Below, in pieces: positions 44,801 to 54,700 of a stretch of DNA of 64,000 nucleotides; the stretch's first letter is position 1, and every line of letters starts with the position of its first letter. The DNA comes from Polyangium fumosum (GTDB taxonomy: Bacteria > Myxococcota_A > Polyangia > Polyangiales > Polyangiaceae). A program made the translations under genes and the position numbers. The stretch spans positions 186,001 to 250,000 of the forward strand of contig NZ_SSMQ01000001.1 in the NCBI RefSeq assembly GCF_005144585.1. The letters run 5' to 3'. The notes under the pieces were generated by a model, which worked only from the letters and a program-made list of their open reading frames with translations, did no database searches and was not told the DNA's origin.

Positions 44801-47800
44801 TTCGAGCAGATGCTCGCGCTGCCCTCCGAGGGCGGCCGCGTCGTGCAGGTGACGCTGATCCAGGAGGGCGGGGGTGCGGCGAGGGTCGTCATTGCGAGCC
44901 GTGAAGAGGGCGCGACGACGTGGGTGACGCACGCGCAGGGCAAGCTCCGCGTGGCCTCGGCGTCGGCCGTCGAGGTCGAATCGCGTCGCGCCGTCGAGGA
45001 GCGGTGCCCGACGCTTTTCGAGGGAGTGGAGCATTATGCGCGCATGGAGGCGCGCGGGCTCTCGTACGGCGAGCGCTTCCAGGGCGTCGTCCGGGGTCGC
45101 ATGGGGGAAGGCGAGGTCGTCGCGTCGGTGCAAATGCCGGCGGGCCTCGACGGGGATGCGGAGGGCCATCGTCTGATGCCCGCGCTTCTCGACGCGTGTT
45201 TTCAGGCGGCGGCCTGGGCGATCGGGTCCTGGGTTTCTGGAAAGGAACCGTTTGTCCCCGTCAGCGTCTCGCGCGTCTCCGCGCACGGGCGTCTCGGTCG
45301 CGCGGTGTGGGTGCATGCGCGCCTCCTCGGCGGGGAGCGCGATGGCGCGCCGAGGCTATCGCTCCGCGTGATGGACGAGCGTGGCGCCTTGCGGGTCGAG
45401 ATCGGCGAGCTCCGCCTGCAGCGCCTCCTTTCGAGCGCGGAGCAGGCGCGTGACCCTCTGGAGGGTTGCTCTTATGTCGTGGAATGGCGGAGGAAGGATC
45501 TCGAGCGAAGGCAAGCGCCTGCCGTCGCGGCCGCGAGCGGCGCCTGGCTCGTGATCACGGACGCTGGAGGCAGGGGGGAGGCGATCGCGCGGCTCCTCCG
45601 GGAGCGCGGTGATGCCTGCGTCGAGGTCGCCCGTGGGCCGGGTCGGGAGCGGCTCGGACCGTCGGAATATCGGATTGACGTCACCGATCCGGACGCGCTG
45701 CGCTGGATGCTCGCCGAGGCGTTCGGCGGCCAGCGCGCCTGTCGTGGCGTCGTTTGCATGCAAGCGCTCGACGCCGCGCCGTGGAAGGACACGACCGCCG
45801 ATTCCCTCGGTGCCGACCTGCGCGGCGGCCTGCTCGGGACGCTGCGGGTGACGCAGGCTATCCTGCGCCACGGATTCAGGGATCGACCGAAGCTCTTCCT
45901 CGTGACGTGCGGCGCGCAGGCGGCAGGGCGGGACGCGCGCTCCCTCGCTGTGTCGCAATCGCCCTTGTGGGGGTTTGGCAGGACGCTCGCCATCGAGAAC
46001 CCCGAGCTCGAATGCACGCGGATCGATCTGCCGGCGCAGCCGGGCGAGGACGACGCCGCGCGGCTCCTCTATGAAGTCGTCGAGGGCGACGGCGAGGACG
46101 AGATCGCGCTCCGGAGCGAAGGTCGTTACGTCGCGCGCCTCGTGCGCGCGGATCTCTCGGCGAAGGCGACGGAGGAGGCGGCCACGCGTCGGGAGCCCGC
46201 GGCCGGGAGGCCCTTCCGGCTGGAGATTCCCGAGCCGGGCGTGCTCGACCGATTCACGTTGCGCCCCGTGACGCGCAGGCAGCCCAGCCGGGGCGAGGTG
46301 GAAATCGAGGTCGAGGCGGCGGGCCTCAATTTCATCGACGTGCTCAAGGCCATGGGCATTTATCCCGGAATGGACGGGACGGCGCCGCTGCTCGGCGGGG
46401 AATGCGCCGGGCGGATCGTGGCGGTGGGCGAGGGTGTGGAGGGCCTGCACCCCGGGCAGGAGGTCATCGCGGCTGTGATGGGCGCGTTCGCGACGCACGT
46501 GGTCGCGAAGGCAGCGTTCGTCGTTCCGAAGCCGCCGGGGCTCTCGTTCGAGCAAGCAGCGGCGATTCCTGGCGTCTTCACGACGGTGCATTATGCGCTG
46601 CGGGACGTGGGGCGCGCGCGCCGAGGCGAGCGGATTCTCGTGCATTCGGCGACGGGCGGCACGGGGCTCGCGGCTATCGTGGTGGCGCGGGCGCTCGGCC
46701 TCGAGGTCTTTGCCACGGCGGGCAGTGAGGAGCGGCGCGCGTACCTGCGCGCGATGGGCATCGAGCACGTGATGGACTCGCGGTCGCTCGGATTTGCGGA
46801 CGAGATCATGCGCACCACGCGCGGAGCCGGCGTGGACCTTGTCCTGAACTCGCTGACGGGCGAGGCGATCGTCAAAGGGCTCGAGGTGCTCGCGCCCTAC
46901 GGGAGGTTCCTCGAACTCGGCAAGCGCGATATTTACGACAACCATCGCCTCGGGCTCCTGCCCTTCAAGAAGAGCCTGTCGTACACGGCCATCGATCTCG
47001 CCGGCATGAGCGTGGACGCCCCCGATACCTATGCGAGGCTGCTCCGGGAGGTCGTCGCCTCGCTCGAGGACGGGACGTACGCACCCCTGCCGATCGAGGT
47101 CCTGCCCGTGTCCCACGCGGACGAGGCGTTCCGTCGGATGGCGCAGGCGCGGCACATCGGCAAGCTCGTCGTCCGGATGCGGGACGCAGAGGCGCAGGTC
47201 GACGCGACGCGTGCGTCCGCCGTGGCCGTGCGGGGCGACGCGACATATCTCCTTACGGGCGGCCTCGGCGGTCTTGGCCTTTCCTTGTCGCAGTGGCTCG
47301 TGGATCGAGGGGCGCGGCACCTCGCGCTCGTGGGTCGCAGCGAGCCGTCCGAGGAGGCACGACAGATCCTTCAATCGATGCGGGACGCCGGAGCCGACGT
47401 GCGTACGTTCCGCGTCGACGTTTCGAATCGCGCGGCTGTGGAGGGGTTGATCGAGGCGGTGGAGCGGGACATGCCGCCCTTGCGCGGTATCGTGCACGCG
47501 GCGGCGGTGCTCGCCGATCGGACGGTCGTGGAGATGGGCGAGGCCGAGCTTTTCCTGCCGCTGGCCCCGAAGGTCCTCGGCGCGTGGAACCTGCACGCGG
47601 CGACCCGCGGCCGTGGCCTCGACATGTTCGTGCTTTATTCGTCGGCGGCCGGTCTGCTCGGAAATCCGGGGCAAGCGAGTTATGCCGCCGGGAACGTGTT
47701 CATGGACGCCCTCGCGCGCGCCCGCGTGGCGGAGGGGTTGCCGGGCATGAGCATTCAATGGGGGCCCTTCGCGGACGTTGGACTCGCGGCGGCCGAGGAC

Positions 47801-48448
47801 AAACGCGGCAAGCGCCTCGCGACCCGCGGCATCGAGAGCTTGACGCCCGAGGAAGGGACGCGGCTCTTCGGTCGGCTCCTCGAGCGCTCCTTTGCGGAGA
47901 TCGGGCTGTTCAAGCTGTCGATGCGCCAGTGGCTCGAATTCTATCCGCAGGCCTCGGGGCTCAGCTTTTTTTCCGACCTCGAGCGCGAAGGCGACAAGCA
48001 CGGCCCGGAAAAACCATCGGGCTTTCGCGAGGCCATCGTGCAGGCCGGGGCCGCCGAGCGGACGTCGATGCTCGAAGCGCACGTCATCGAGCAGATCGCG
48101 CGCGTGCTACGGATGGACGCCTCGCGCATCGATCGCCGCGCGCCCTTCGCGAGCCTGGGTATGGACTCCTTGACGAGCCTGGAGCTGCGGAACCGGCTGG
48201 AAGCGAGCCTCGGAGAGCGGCTCTCGGCGGCGCTCCTGTTCACCTATTCCACGCCAGCCGCGCTCGCGGTCCACCTCATCGAGCGGATGGGCCCGTCGAG
48301 CCCGGCCGCGCCGGTCGTCGCGGAAGTGCCGCCTGCGCCTGCGCCTGCTCTCGCCCGCGACGAGGTCGCGGAGGGGACGATCGACGACGATATTCTTTCG
48401 GCGTTCGACGCGTCGCTTTTGCGCGTCAAGGCGGAGAATCTGCGATGA
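41822..48448 (+). CDS. PKS3: type I PKS module 3 (KS-AT-DH-ER-KR-ACP)
   Basis: 2208 residues. N-terminal docking helix EYRARLREALAVINDLKAR, KS (~37-456, DTACSSS, EAHGTGT, KTNIGH), AT (~560-880, GHSMGE and VASH, methylmalonyl-like), DH (~922-1205, intact LADHRVQGEIVFPG and ALLDACFQ), half-KR, ER (~1467-1786, ATGGTGLAA), KR (~1806-2043, TGGLGGLG, catalytic Tyr in ASYAAGN, motif LAD instead of LDD) and ACP (~2077-2150, GMDSL). All reductive domains look active, so a fully reduced alpha-methyl unit is expected. The C-terminal tail ILSAFDASLLRVKAENLR matches that of PKS2. The start overlaps the PKS2 stop by 4 bp (ATGA). Confidence 0.95.
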   Translation: MSGSASVDEYRARLREALAVINDLKARVQAAERARVEPIAILGMGCRFPGGGEGPEAFREALRRGVDAVREIPATRWPAWMVPKDRPEVRHAALLDDIDGFDAAFFGISPREAQSLDPQQRLLLEVVWEALEDGGQRPDALMGSRTGVFVGIGTLDYQQRIVSVGPGALDTYSATGNLGSTAGGRLAFTLGLVGPCITVDTACSSSLVATHLACQSLRSGECDVAIVAGANALVSPFTMTMLSHMRALSPDGRCKTFDARANGYVRGEGCGVVILKRASDARRDGDRIRALIRGSAVNQDGRSTGLTTPNVLSQQALLQQALANARLTPSQIGFIEAHGTGTPLGDPIELDALRAVFGEPRPDGSTCVIGAVKTNIGHLEGAAGIAGLIKAALALEYEEIPGNLHFRVLNPRCDIEGTPFVLPTGPVPWKRGMAPRFAGISSFGISGTNAHVILEEAPIEPEPTRPSPPVGPFLLPLSAKSSGALLALSKKYAAWIGSKSEEALSDVTQTASERRAHHEYRLAVVGRTSAEVAEALASYADGQVRPGVAQGRVPVQGAPKVVFVFPGQGSQWLGMGRQLLAEDLAFRQALEACDAAIRAEVGFSVLAELAADEASARLGDMAVVQPLLFAIEVALVATWRSFGVEPDVVVGHSMGEVAAAHVAGILSLADAAKVICRRSRLLKRVSGKGAMALVELTMAEAEQALGTRAARLGIAAQNGPRSTVLSGNADALEEVLAELGKRGVFFRRVKVDVASHSPEVDPLLGELREALAEVRPGPAAISMRSTVTGGLLAGPELDAGYWVRNLREPVRLSQVTSALLGASPCVFVEISPHPILVASIEENLHEANREGAAIASLRRESNERRAMLEALAALYTHGVSVRSAPLDAARRPIVPLPSYPFQHERYWIEIGERRGRAAAAAGAHPLLGARVSPAAAPEIHCWEVWIDVKSFPYLADHRVQGEIVFPGAGYVEMALAAAAEVLGENAALLEDLSFEQMLALPSEGGRVVQVTLIQEGGGAARVVIASREEGATTWVTHAQGKLRVASASAVEVESRRAVEERCPTLFEGVEHYARMEARGLSYGERFQGVVRGRMGEGEVVASVQMPAGLDGDAEGHRLMPALLDACFQAAAWAIGSWVSGKEPFVPVSVSRVSAHGRLGRAVWVHARLLGGERDGAPRLSLRVMDERGALRVEIGELRLQRLLSSAEQARDPLEGCSYVVEWRRKDLERRQAPAVAAASGAWLVITDAGGRGEAIARLLRERGDACVEVARGPGRERLGPSEYRIDVTDPDALRWMLAEAFGGQRACRGVVCMQALDAAPWKDTTADSLGADLRGGLLGTLRVTQAILRHGFRDRPKLFLVTCGAQAAGRDARSLAVSQSPLWGFGRTLAIENPELECTRIDLPAQPGEDDAARLLYEVVEGDGEDEIALRSEGRYVARLVRADLSAKATEEAATRREPAAGRPFRLEIPEPGVLDRFTLRPVTRRQPSRGEVEIEVEAAGLNFIDVLKAMGIYPGMDGTAPLLGGECAGRIVAVGEGVEGLHPGQEVIAAVMGAFATHVVAKAAFVVPKPPGLSFEQAAAIPGVFTTVHYALRDVGRARRGERILVHSATGGTGLAAIVVARALGLEVFATAGSEERRAYLRAMGIEHVMDSRSLGFADEIMRTTRGAGVDLVLNSLTGEAIVKGLEVLAPYGRFLELGKRDIYDNHRLGLLPFKKSLSYTAIDLAGMSVDAPDTYARLLREVVASLEDGTYAPLPIEVLPVSHADEAFRRMAQARHIGKLVVRMRDAEAQVDATRASAVAVRGDATYLLTGGLGGLGLSLSQWLVDRGARHLALVGRSEPSEEARQILQSMRDAGADVRTFRVDVSNRAAVEGLIEAVERDMPPLRGIVHAAAVLADRTVVEMGEAELFLPLAPKVLGAWNLHAATRGRGLDMFVLYSSAAGLLGNPGQASYAAGNVFMDALARARVAEGLPGMSIQWGPFADVGLAAAEDKRGKRLATRGIESLTPEEGTRLFGRLLERSFAEIGLFKLSMRQWLEFYPQASGLSFFSDLEREGDKHGPEKPSGFREAIVQAGAAERTSMLEAHVIEQIARVLRMDASRIDRRAPFASLGMDSLTSLELRNRLEASLGERLSAALLFTYSTPAALAVHLIERMGPSSPAAPVVAEVPPAPAPALARDEVAEGTIDDDILSAFDASLLRVKAENLR

Positions 48449-51400
48449 GCGCTCTGCTCGAAGAGTATCGGTCGCGCCTCCGCGAGGCGCTCTCGGTCAT
48501 CAACGAGCTGAAATCACGCCTGGACACGGCGGAGCGCGCGTCCGTCGAGCCCATCGCGATCATCGGGATGTCGTGCCGATTCCCCGGTGGAGGGGGCGGC
48601 CCCGACCGGTTCTTCGATTCGCTTCTGCGCGGCGTCGACGCCGTCGGCGAGATTCCGCCGGAGCGATGGCCGAAGGAGGCGATCCCGGGGGATCGGCCCG
48701 AGGTGCGCTGGGCGGCGCTGCTCGACGATCTTTCCGGGTTCGACGCGGAGTTCTTCGGCATCGCGCCCCGGGAAGCGCAGAGCCTCGATCCGCAGCAACG
48801 GCTCTTGCTCGAGGGCGCGTGGGAGGCGCTGGAGGACGCGGGGACGCGGCCGGACACGCTGTCCGGGAGCAAGACCGGGGTTTTCGTCGGTATATGCGCG
48901 TCGGACAACCAGCACCGTGTCCTCATCCGCGGCACGGATCAGTTCGACATGTACTGCGCCACCGGCAATGCCTACAGCACGGCGGCAGGCCGGATCTCGT
49001 TCGTCCTCGGCCTCCAGGGCCCGTGCATGTCGATCGATACGGCGTGCTCCTCGTCGCTGGTCGCCGTCGCCGAGGGCTGCCACAGCCTGCGCGCGGGCGA
49101 CAGCGATCTCGTGATCGCCGCGGGGGTCAACGTGATTCTTTCGCCGCTCGCGATGGCCCTCCTCGCGGGCACGCAAGCGCTCTCGCCGGACGGTCGTTCG
49201 CGCGCGTTCGACGCGCGCGCGAACGGGTTCGTCCGAGGGGAGGGGTGCGGCGTCCTCGTGATGAAGCGTTTGTCGGACGCGATGCGCGACGGGGACCGCA
49301 TTCAAGCGGTCATCCGCGGGTGGGCGGTGAACCAGGACGGCCGATCGACAGGGCTGACGACGCCCAACGTGCTGTCCCAGAAGGCGCTCCTCCGTCGTGC
49401 GCTGGAGCGCGCGCGCCTCGCGCCGTCGGACATCGGGTTTGTTGAGACGCACGGTACGGGTACGCCGCTCGGCGATCCGATCGAAATGGAGGCCTTGCGC
49501 GAGGTCCTCGGCGCTCCGCGGCCCGACGGATCGGCCTGCGTGCTCGGCGCGGTCAAGACGAACATCGGGCACCTCGAAGGCGCGGCGGGGGTGGCGGGGA
49601 TCATCAAGGCGGTGCTCGCGATGCGGCACGAGTGTATCCCCCGCAATCAGCACTTCCGGCGGCTCAACCCCCGCATTTCGCTGGACGGTACGTGCTTCGT
49701 CCTCCCCACCGAGAACGTACCCTGGCCGCACGGCGACAAGCCCCGGCGCGCGGGGGTGAGCTCGTTTGGTATCAGCGGGACGAATGCGCACGTGATCCTC
49801 GAAGAACCGCCGCCCGAGGCGACGGCCGAGCGGCCCCGTGCCGAGGGGGCCCATTGGCTCGTTCTTTCGGCCCGGAGCAAGGCGGCGCTCCCCGAGCTCG
49901 CGGGTGCCTATGCAGAGCGGCTCTCCACGGCCAGCGATGGCGAGCTCGCCGATATCACGTACACGGCGAGCGTGCGGCGCGTGCATCACGAGCATCGGCT
50001 CGCCGTGACGGGTCGAACCCGGCAGGAGCTCTCCGAGCAGCTCTTTGCCTTTGCGCGTGGAGAGGTTTCGCCCTCCTTGTCGCAAGGGAGCACCTCGCCT
50101 CATGGCGACCCGAAGGTCGTGATGGTGTTCTCGGGGCAGGGATCCCAATGGGCGGGGATGGGCCAGGATCTGCGGGGCGAGGTGGTCTTCTGGAAGAAGC
50201 TCGAGGAATGCGAAACGATCCTTCGGCGCTACGTTTCGTGGTCGCTGCTCGAAGAGCTCGCGGCGCCCGAGGCGCTCTCGCGGCTCGGGGAGACCGAGGT
50301 GGTGCAGCCGGCGCTGTTTTCGCTCCAGGTGAGCCTGACGGAGCTTTACGCATCCTGGGGGATCGTGCCGGGCGCGGTCGTGGGGCACAGCGTGGGTGAA
50401 ATCGCGGCGGCGCACGTGTCGGGGGCGCTTTCGCTGGAGGAGGCGCTCCGGCTCGCCGTGTATCGCGGCCGCACCATGCAGAAGGCGACGGGCTTCGGGA
50501 AGATGATGGCCGTGGAGATCGACCGCGAGCGCGCGGAGCGAGTGCTTTCGGACTATGAGCAGCAGCTCTCGATCGCGGCCGTGAATGCACCGAATTCGGT
50601 CGTGCTCTCGGGCGAGGGCGCGGCGCTCGACGCCGTGGCGGCCCGCCTCGAAGCGGAAGGCGTGCCCTGCCGCTCCTTGCGGGTGAATTATGCGTTTCAC
50701 AGCCCGCAAATGGAGCCTTTGAAGCGCGAGCTCGTGCAAGCGCTCGGGCGGATCGAGGCGGGACCGACGCGGATCCCCATGTTCAGCACGGTGACGGGCG
50801 CGCGGATCGATGGGCGTGATCTCGGCGCCGACTACTGGGGCGACAACATGCGGCAGCCCGTGCTGCTTTCGCGCGCGACGCAGGCTGCGATCGAGGGCGG
50901 CGGAGGCCTGCTTTTCGAGGTGAGTCCGCATCCGGTGCTGACCGCGAACCTGAGGCAATGCGTCGCGGCCCAGGGAGAGAAGGTGGACGTCGTTTACACG
51001 CTGAAGCGGCAGGCCGACGGGCGCCGCGCTGCGCTCGACGCGCTCGGCGCGCTTCACGTGAGGGGTTGCAGCGTGCATTGGGGCGCGCTTCACGGCGGCC
51101 GCGGTCGCAGCGTCTCGCTGCCGGCGTATCCCTGGCAGCGGGCTCGCCATTGGCTCGACGTCGATTTCGTCGCATCGAGCCTCGGCGACGCGGGCGACGC
51201 GAAAGCGCACGTCGCGACGCCGTCGCCGCCCGAGCGCGGGGCGCGGGGGCCGGCGAGTTTCCGCGCGACGCTCGCGATGGCGCTTCCCGGGGAACGGAGG
51301 GAGCTCGTGCAGGTGCACGTTGCGCGGCAGCTCGGGCTCGTGCTCGGGCAGGACCCCCATCGCATCGATCCGCGCGCGCCCTTCTCCAGCGTGGGCGTGG

Positions 51401-51735
51401 ATTCGCTCATGGGCATGGAGCTCGGCAAACGGCTCGAAGCGACCGTCGAGGTATCGTTGCCGGCGACGTTCCTATTCGCCTATCCTACCGTGGAAGCGCT
51501 CGCGGAGCACCTCCTCGGTCAGCTCGACGTGATGGGCCCTCCCGCGACGAACCCGGAGCCCGACATTTCGAGCTTTGCGCCCGTTGCACCGCCCGTCGAA
51601 GTGGCGCCTCTCCTTTCGTCGAAGCCGGCTCCCACGCAGGAAGAGCTCACGGAAGGCGAGGTTGCGGTCCTGCTCGAAGCGAAGCTCGACGCGCTGGAGC
51701 GCTGGCTCGGCCTGGGATCGCAGCCGCTGCGCTAG
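48445..51735 (+). CDS. PKS4: type I PKS module 4 (KS-AT-ACP)
   Basis: 1096 residues. N-terminal docking helix EYRSRLREALSVINELKSR (nearly the same as in PKS3), KS (~36-455, DTACSSS, ETHGTGT, KTNIGH), AT (~557-870, GHSVGE and YAFH, malonyl-specific) and ACP (~949-1025, VGVDSLMGMEL). No reductive domain is present, so the beta-keto group stays. The C-terminal tail EVAVLLEAKLDALER resembles that of PKS1, not those of PKS2/3. ATG overlaps the PKS3 stop by 4 bp. The gene ends in a 4-bp stop-stop overlap with PKS5 on the other strand; no terminator hairpin is seen between them. Confidence 0.95.
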   Translation: MSALLEEYRSRLREALSVINELKSRLDTAERASVEPIAIIGMSCRFPGGGGGPDRFFDSLLRGVDAVGEIPPERWPKEAIPGDRPEVRWAALLDDLSGFDAEFFGIAPREAQSLDPQQRLLLEGAWEALEDAGTRPDTLSGSKTGVFVGICASDNQHRVLIRGTDQFDMYCATGNAYSTAAGRISFVLGLQGPCMSIDTACSSSLVAVAEGCHSLRAGDSDLVIAAGVNVILSPLAMALLAGTQALSPDGRSRAFDARANGFVRGEGCGVLVMKRLSDAMRDGDRIQAVIRGWAVNQDGRSTGLTTPNVLSQKALLRRALERARLAPSDIGFVETHGTGTPLGDPIEMEALREVLGAPRPDGSACVLGAVKTNIGHLEGAAGVAGIIKAVLAMRHECIPRNQHFRRLNPRISLDGTCFVLPTENVPWPHGDKPRRAGVSSFGISGTNAHVILEEPPPEATAERPRAEGAHWLVLSARSKAALPELAGAYAERLSTASDGELADITYTASVRRVHHEHRLAVTGRTRQELSEQLFAFARGEVSPSLSQGSTSPHGDPKVVMVFSGQGSQWAGMGQDLRGEVVFWKKLEECETILRRYVSWSLLEELAAPEALSRLGETEVVQPALFSLQVSLTELYASWGIVPGAVVGHSVGEIAAAHVSGALSLEEALRLAVYRGRTMQKATGFGKMMAVEIDRERAERVLSDYEQQLSIAAVNAPNSVVLSGEGAALDAVAARLEAEGVPCRSLRVNYAFHSPQMEPLKRELVQALGRIEAGPTRIPMFSTVTGARIDGRDLGADYWGDNMRQPVLLSRATQAAIEGGGGLLFEVSPHPVLTANLRQCVAAQGEKVDVVYTLKRQADGRRAALDALGALHVRGCSVHWGALHGGRGRSVSLPAYPWQRARHWLDVDFVASSLGDAGDAKAHVATPSPPERGARGPASFRATLAMALPGERRELVQVHVARQLGLVLGQDPHRIDPRAPFSSVGVDSLMGMELGKRLEATVEVSLPATFLFAYPTVEALAEHLLGQLDVMGPPATNPEPDISSFAPVAPPVEVAPLLSSKPAPTQEELTEGEVAVLLEAKLDALERWLGLGSQPLR

Positions 51736-54700
51736 GCCGGAGGTTCAGCGCGGGCTGGCTCGGCGAGAATGCGACGCAGGATCGCCGAAAGCTCGCGCAC
51801 GTATGGCTCGAAGATCAGATTGAAGTGCGTGCCCGTCGTGTCGTGGATGTCCACGGGATAGGGTGACAGTGCGTCCCAGCCATACGCCAGACCGAGTCCC
51901 TCCAGCGATTGGGCCAGCCCGCCGGCCACCGTTCCGCGGGAGCGTATCAACGTGATGCGTCCGGACCAGGGCTTCAGGCGATAGGTGCGCAATGCCGCGT
52001 TGTGCGCAGCGACTACGGCTTGGAGCCGGTTCGATTCGCTGACGTCGTCGGGCAGCATGGCGGAGGTCGCCACGGCGCGCGCGATGTGGCGTGCTTGCTC
52101 GTCCGGGCCGAGGGACGAGAACATGGGATCGTCCGTGTAGCCGAGCCAGACCGCGAGCAGTTCCAGGAGCGACCCTTCGCGCCCGGCGACGGCCGCGGGG
52201 ATGTCGATGATGACGAGGCGCTCGACCTCCTCGCCTTCCTTCGTGAGCTGTTGTGCCATTTCGTAGGCGACGTAGGCGCCGAACGAATACCCGCCGATCT
52301 TGTACGGACCTCTGGGCTTCACGCTCCGGACGGCCTGCACGTACAGGGCGGCCATTTCCTCGATGCGATCGATCGGAGGCTCGTCGAGGTCGACGCCGCG
52401 CGCCTGGAGCCCGTAAAATGGCTGGTCGGGGCCCAGGTGGACGGCGAGTGTCTTGAAGACGAGGGCCATTCCATAGCCCGGGTGTACGCAAAAAAATGGC
52501 TCCTGCCTGCCCGTCGATCGTAATGGCAGCAGCGGGGAATACGCCCAGGGCCGGGAAAGGCCGGCGGCCTCCCTTGCGTGCGGGATCGGTAGCAGCCTCG
52601 ATGCGAGGTGCTCCACGAGGGCAGAGACACTCGCATGTTCGAGCGTGACGCTCGCCGGGAGCGGCACGCCGAGGGCTCGCCCGAGGGCGGTGGCGAGCTG
52701 TACGCCCGCAATGGAGCCGAGCCCCAGGGAATCGAACGGCGCGTCGATTGCGACCGCGTCGAGCTCGTGTCCGAGCAGATGCGCAACCTGCTCCCGCACG
52801 AAGGTCGTGAGCAGCCGCCGGCCCGCCTGTGCCCCGGCGCGCGGGAGCCGATCGAGGAGGAACTCCGTGCCGCGGCGTCTGGCGTCGGAAGAGCCGTCGA
52901 TTTCCCCCTGCTCCGCATCCATCCCCACGGCCGTCGCCGCCACCAAGCCGCTTTGGCCCATGGATCGATCGAGGGCCGCGCGGAGCGCGTCTCCCGAGAG
53001 CGGCGCGAGTCCCTCGTCCCACGCGGCTGCCGCGTCTCCGGGCGGCACGGCGTGCACGCTATGCGCGCGAAGCCCTTTGCTCCGTCGAAGGAAGGCCAGC
53101 GCGTCCGCGATCTCCTCGGCGAGGACCTCGTACGCGGAGCCCTTCGCTCCGCCGAGGGAAGACGCGGTGGAGAGGAGAACGAATTCAATCGAAGGATCCT
53201 GCGTCAGCTCGTCGAGGACGACACCTGCCAGCGCGCTTCTGCGCACCAGGGTCTCGAAGGCCTGCGCGGCGCTCGGATCGAGCGGCGAATACCGCTCTGC
53301 CCATCCGTGATCGGCGTGCACCACGCCCGCGAGGGGGGCGTCGAGGCGCGCGAGGAGCGATTGCATGGCGTGCCGATCACAAGCGTCCGCCGATTCAACG
53401 CAGATCCGTGCGCCGAGCGCTTCGATTGCGCGCAAGGTGTCCACGGGGAGCTGCGCGTCTTTCTGGCGGCTCGAATCCACGAGCACGAGCGAGCGCGCGC
53501 CCCGCTCGACGAGCCACCGCGCGGCGCAGAGGCCGAGCCATCCGAGCCCTCCCGTCACGAGGTACGTTCCCTCGGGGCGCAGCGAGAGGGGGTTGTCCGA
53601 AAGAGGAGCTCGCAGCCGCGACAAACGCGTGCAGAGCCTCGTGCCGCCGCGGAATGCCATTCGATCTTCGTGGTCGTCTTGCGCGAGCGCCTGCGTGAGG
53701 TGCTCCACGTCGGCGGCGCTCGGCTCCGGATCGAGGTCGATTGAGCCTCCCCAGAGCCCCGGCGTTTCGAGCGCCAGCGCGCGACCGAGGCCGAGCAACG
53801 CCGCCGCCCCGAGCGAACCCGGCGGACCCGAAATGGCCTCGGCGCCCCGGGTCACGAACCAGAAGCGCGGAGGTCGCTCGTGGCTCGACGCAATCGTCGC
53901 CAGGTTGCGCGTGGTGACGAGCACGCGCATCCAGGCCTCGAGGGGCGCCTCTGCATGCATGGCGTCGAGGCTCCAGAGGTGTATGACGTCCGTGATGGAG
54001 CGATTGAGAGCGAGCACCACGTCGAGCCGCTCCGGCGCCTGCTCGAGCTCGTCACGGGTGAAAATCGTGCATGCGTGACCGCGCGCGAGCCAATGCTCCC
54101 GCGCCGCCTGCGCGAGGCCGCTCCGATCGGCGAGAATCAACCCATGGCGCTTCGGTGCCGTCTGTGCCGGTTCCGTGAGAGGTCGCGCGATCCAGGTGCG
54201 CTCGTGGAGAATGCGCGGGGCCGGATCCTTGCCCGACTCACGCAAGATGTCGAAAGGATGGGCGGCCGTGAGCGCGAGGCCACGAATCTCCGCGATCGTC
54301 GTCCCATCCGTGTCGAGCCACGCGCCATCGACGGTCGCCTCCTCGGTATCGAGCCGCGTCCATACCAGCCGGAGCCACGTGGCCGAGGTGATGTTCGCGC
54401 CGTGCTGCAGGTGATCGAAGGAGCGAGCGCTCCAGGGCACGCCGGTCGCGGCTCTGTGCGTGCTCGACGCGAGCGCGATCGCGGCATGGACGAGATCCCG
54501 GGCGATCGCACCGGGGTTCGTCTCGGTGATGATGATGCGGGCGAGGCTCGACCGCTCCGCGGCGCCGACGCGCTCGTAATGAAAACCACGGGGAGACAGG
54601 CCGTTTCGCGCGAGGCGCCGGCGCATGAGGCTCGCTGGGATTTCGACGAGGTCGTCGAACCGCGGCGGTTCGTGCGCGGGCGCAGGGAGCGCAGCCTTCT

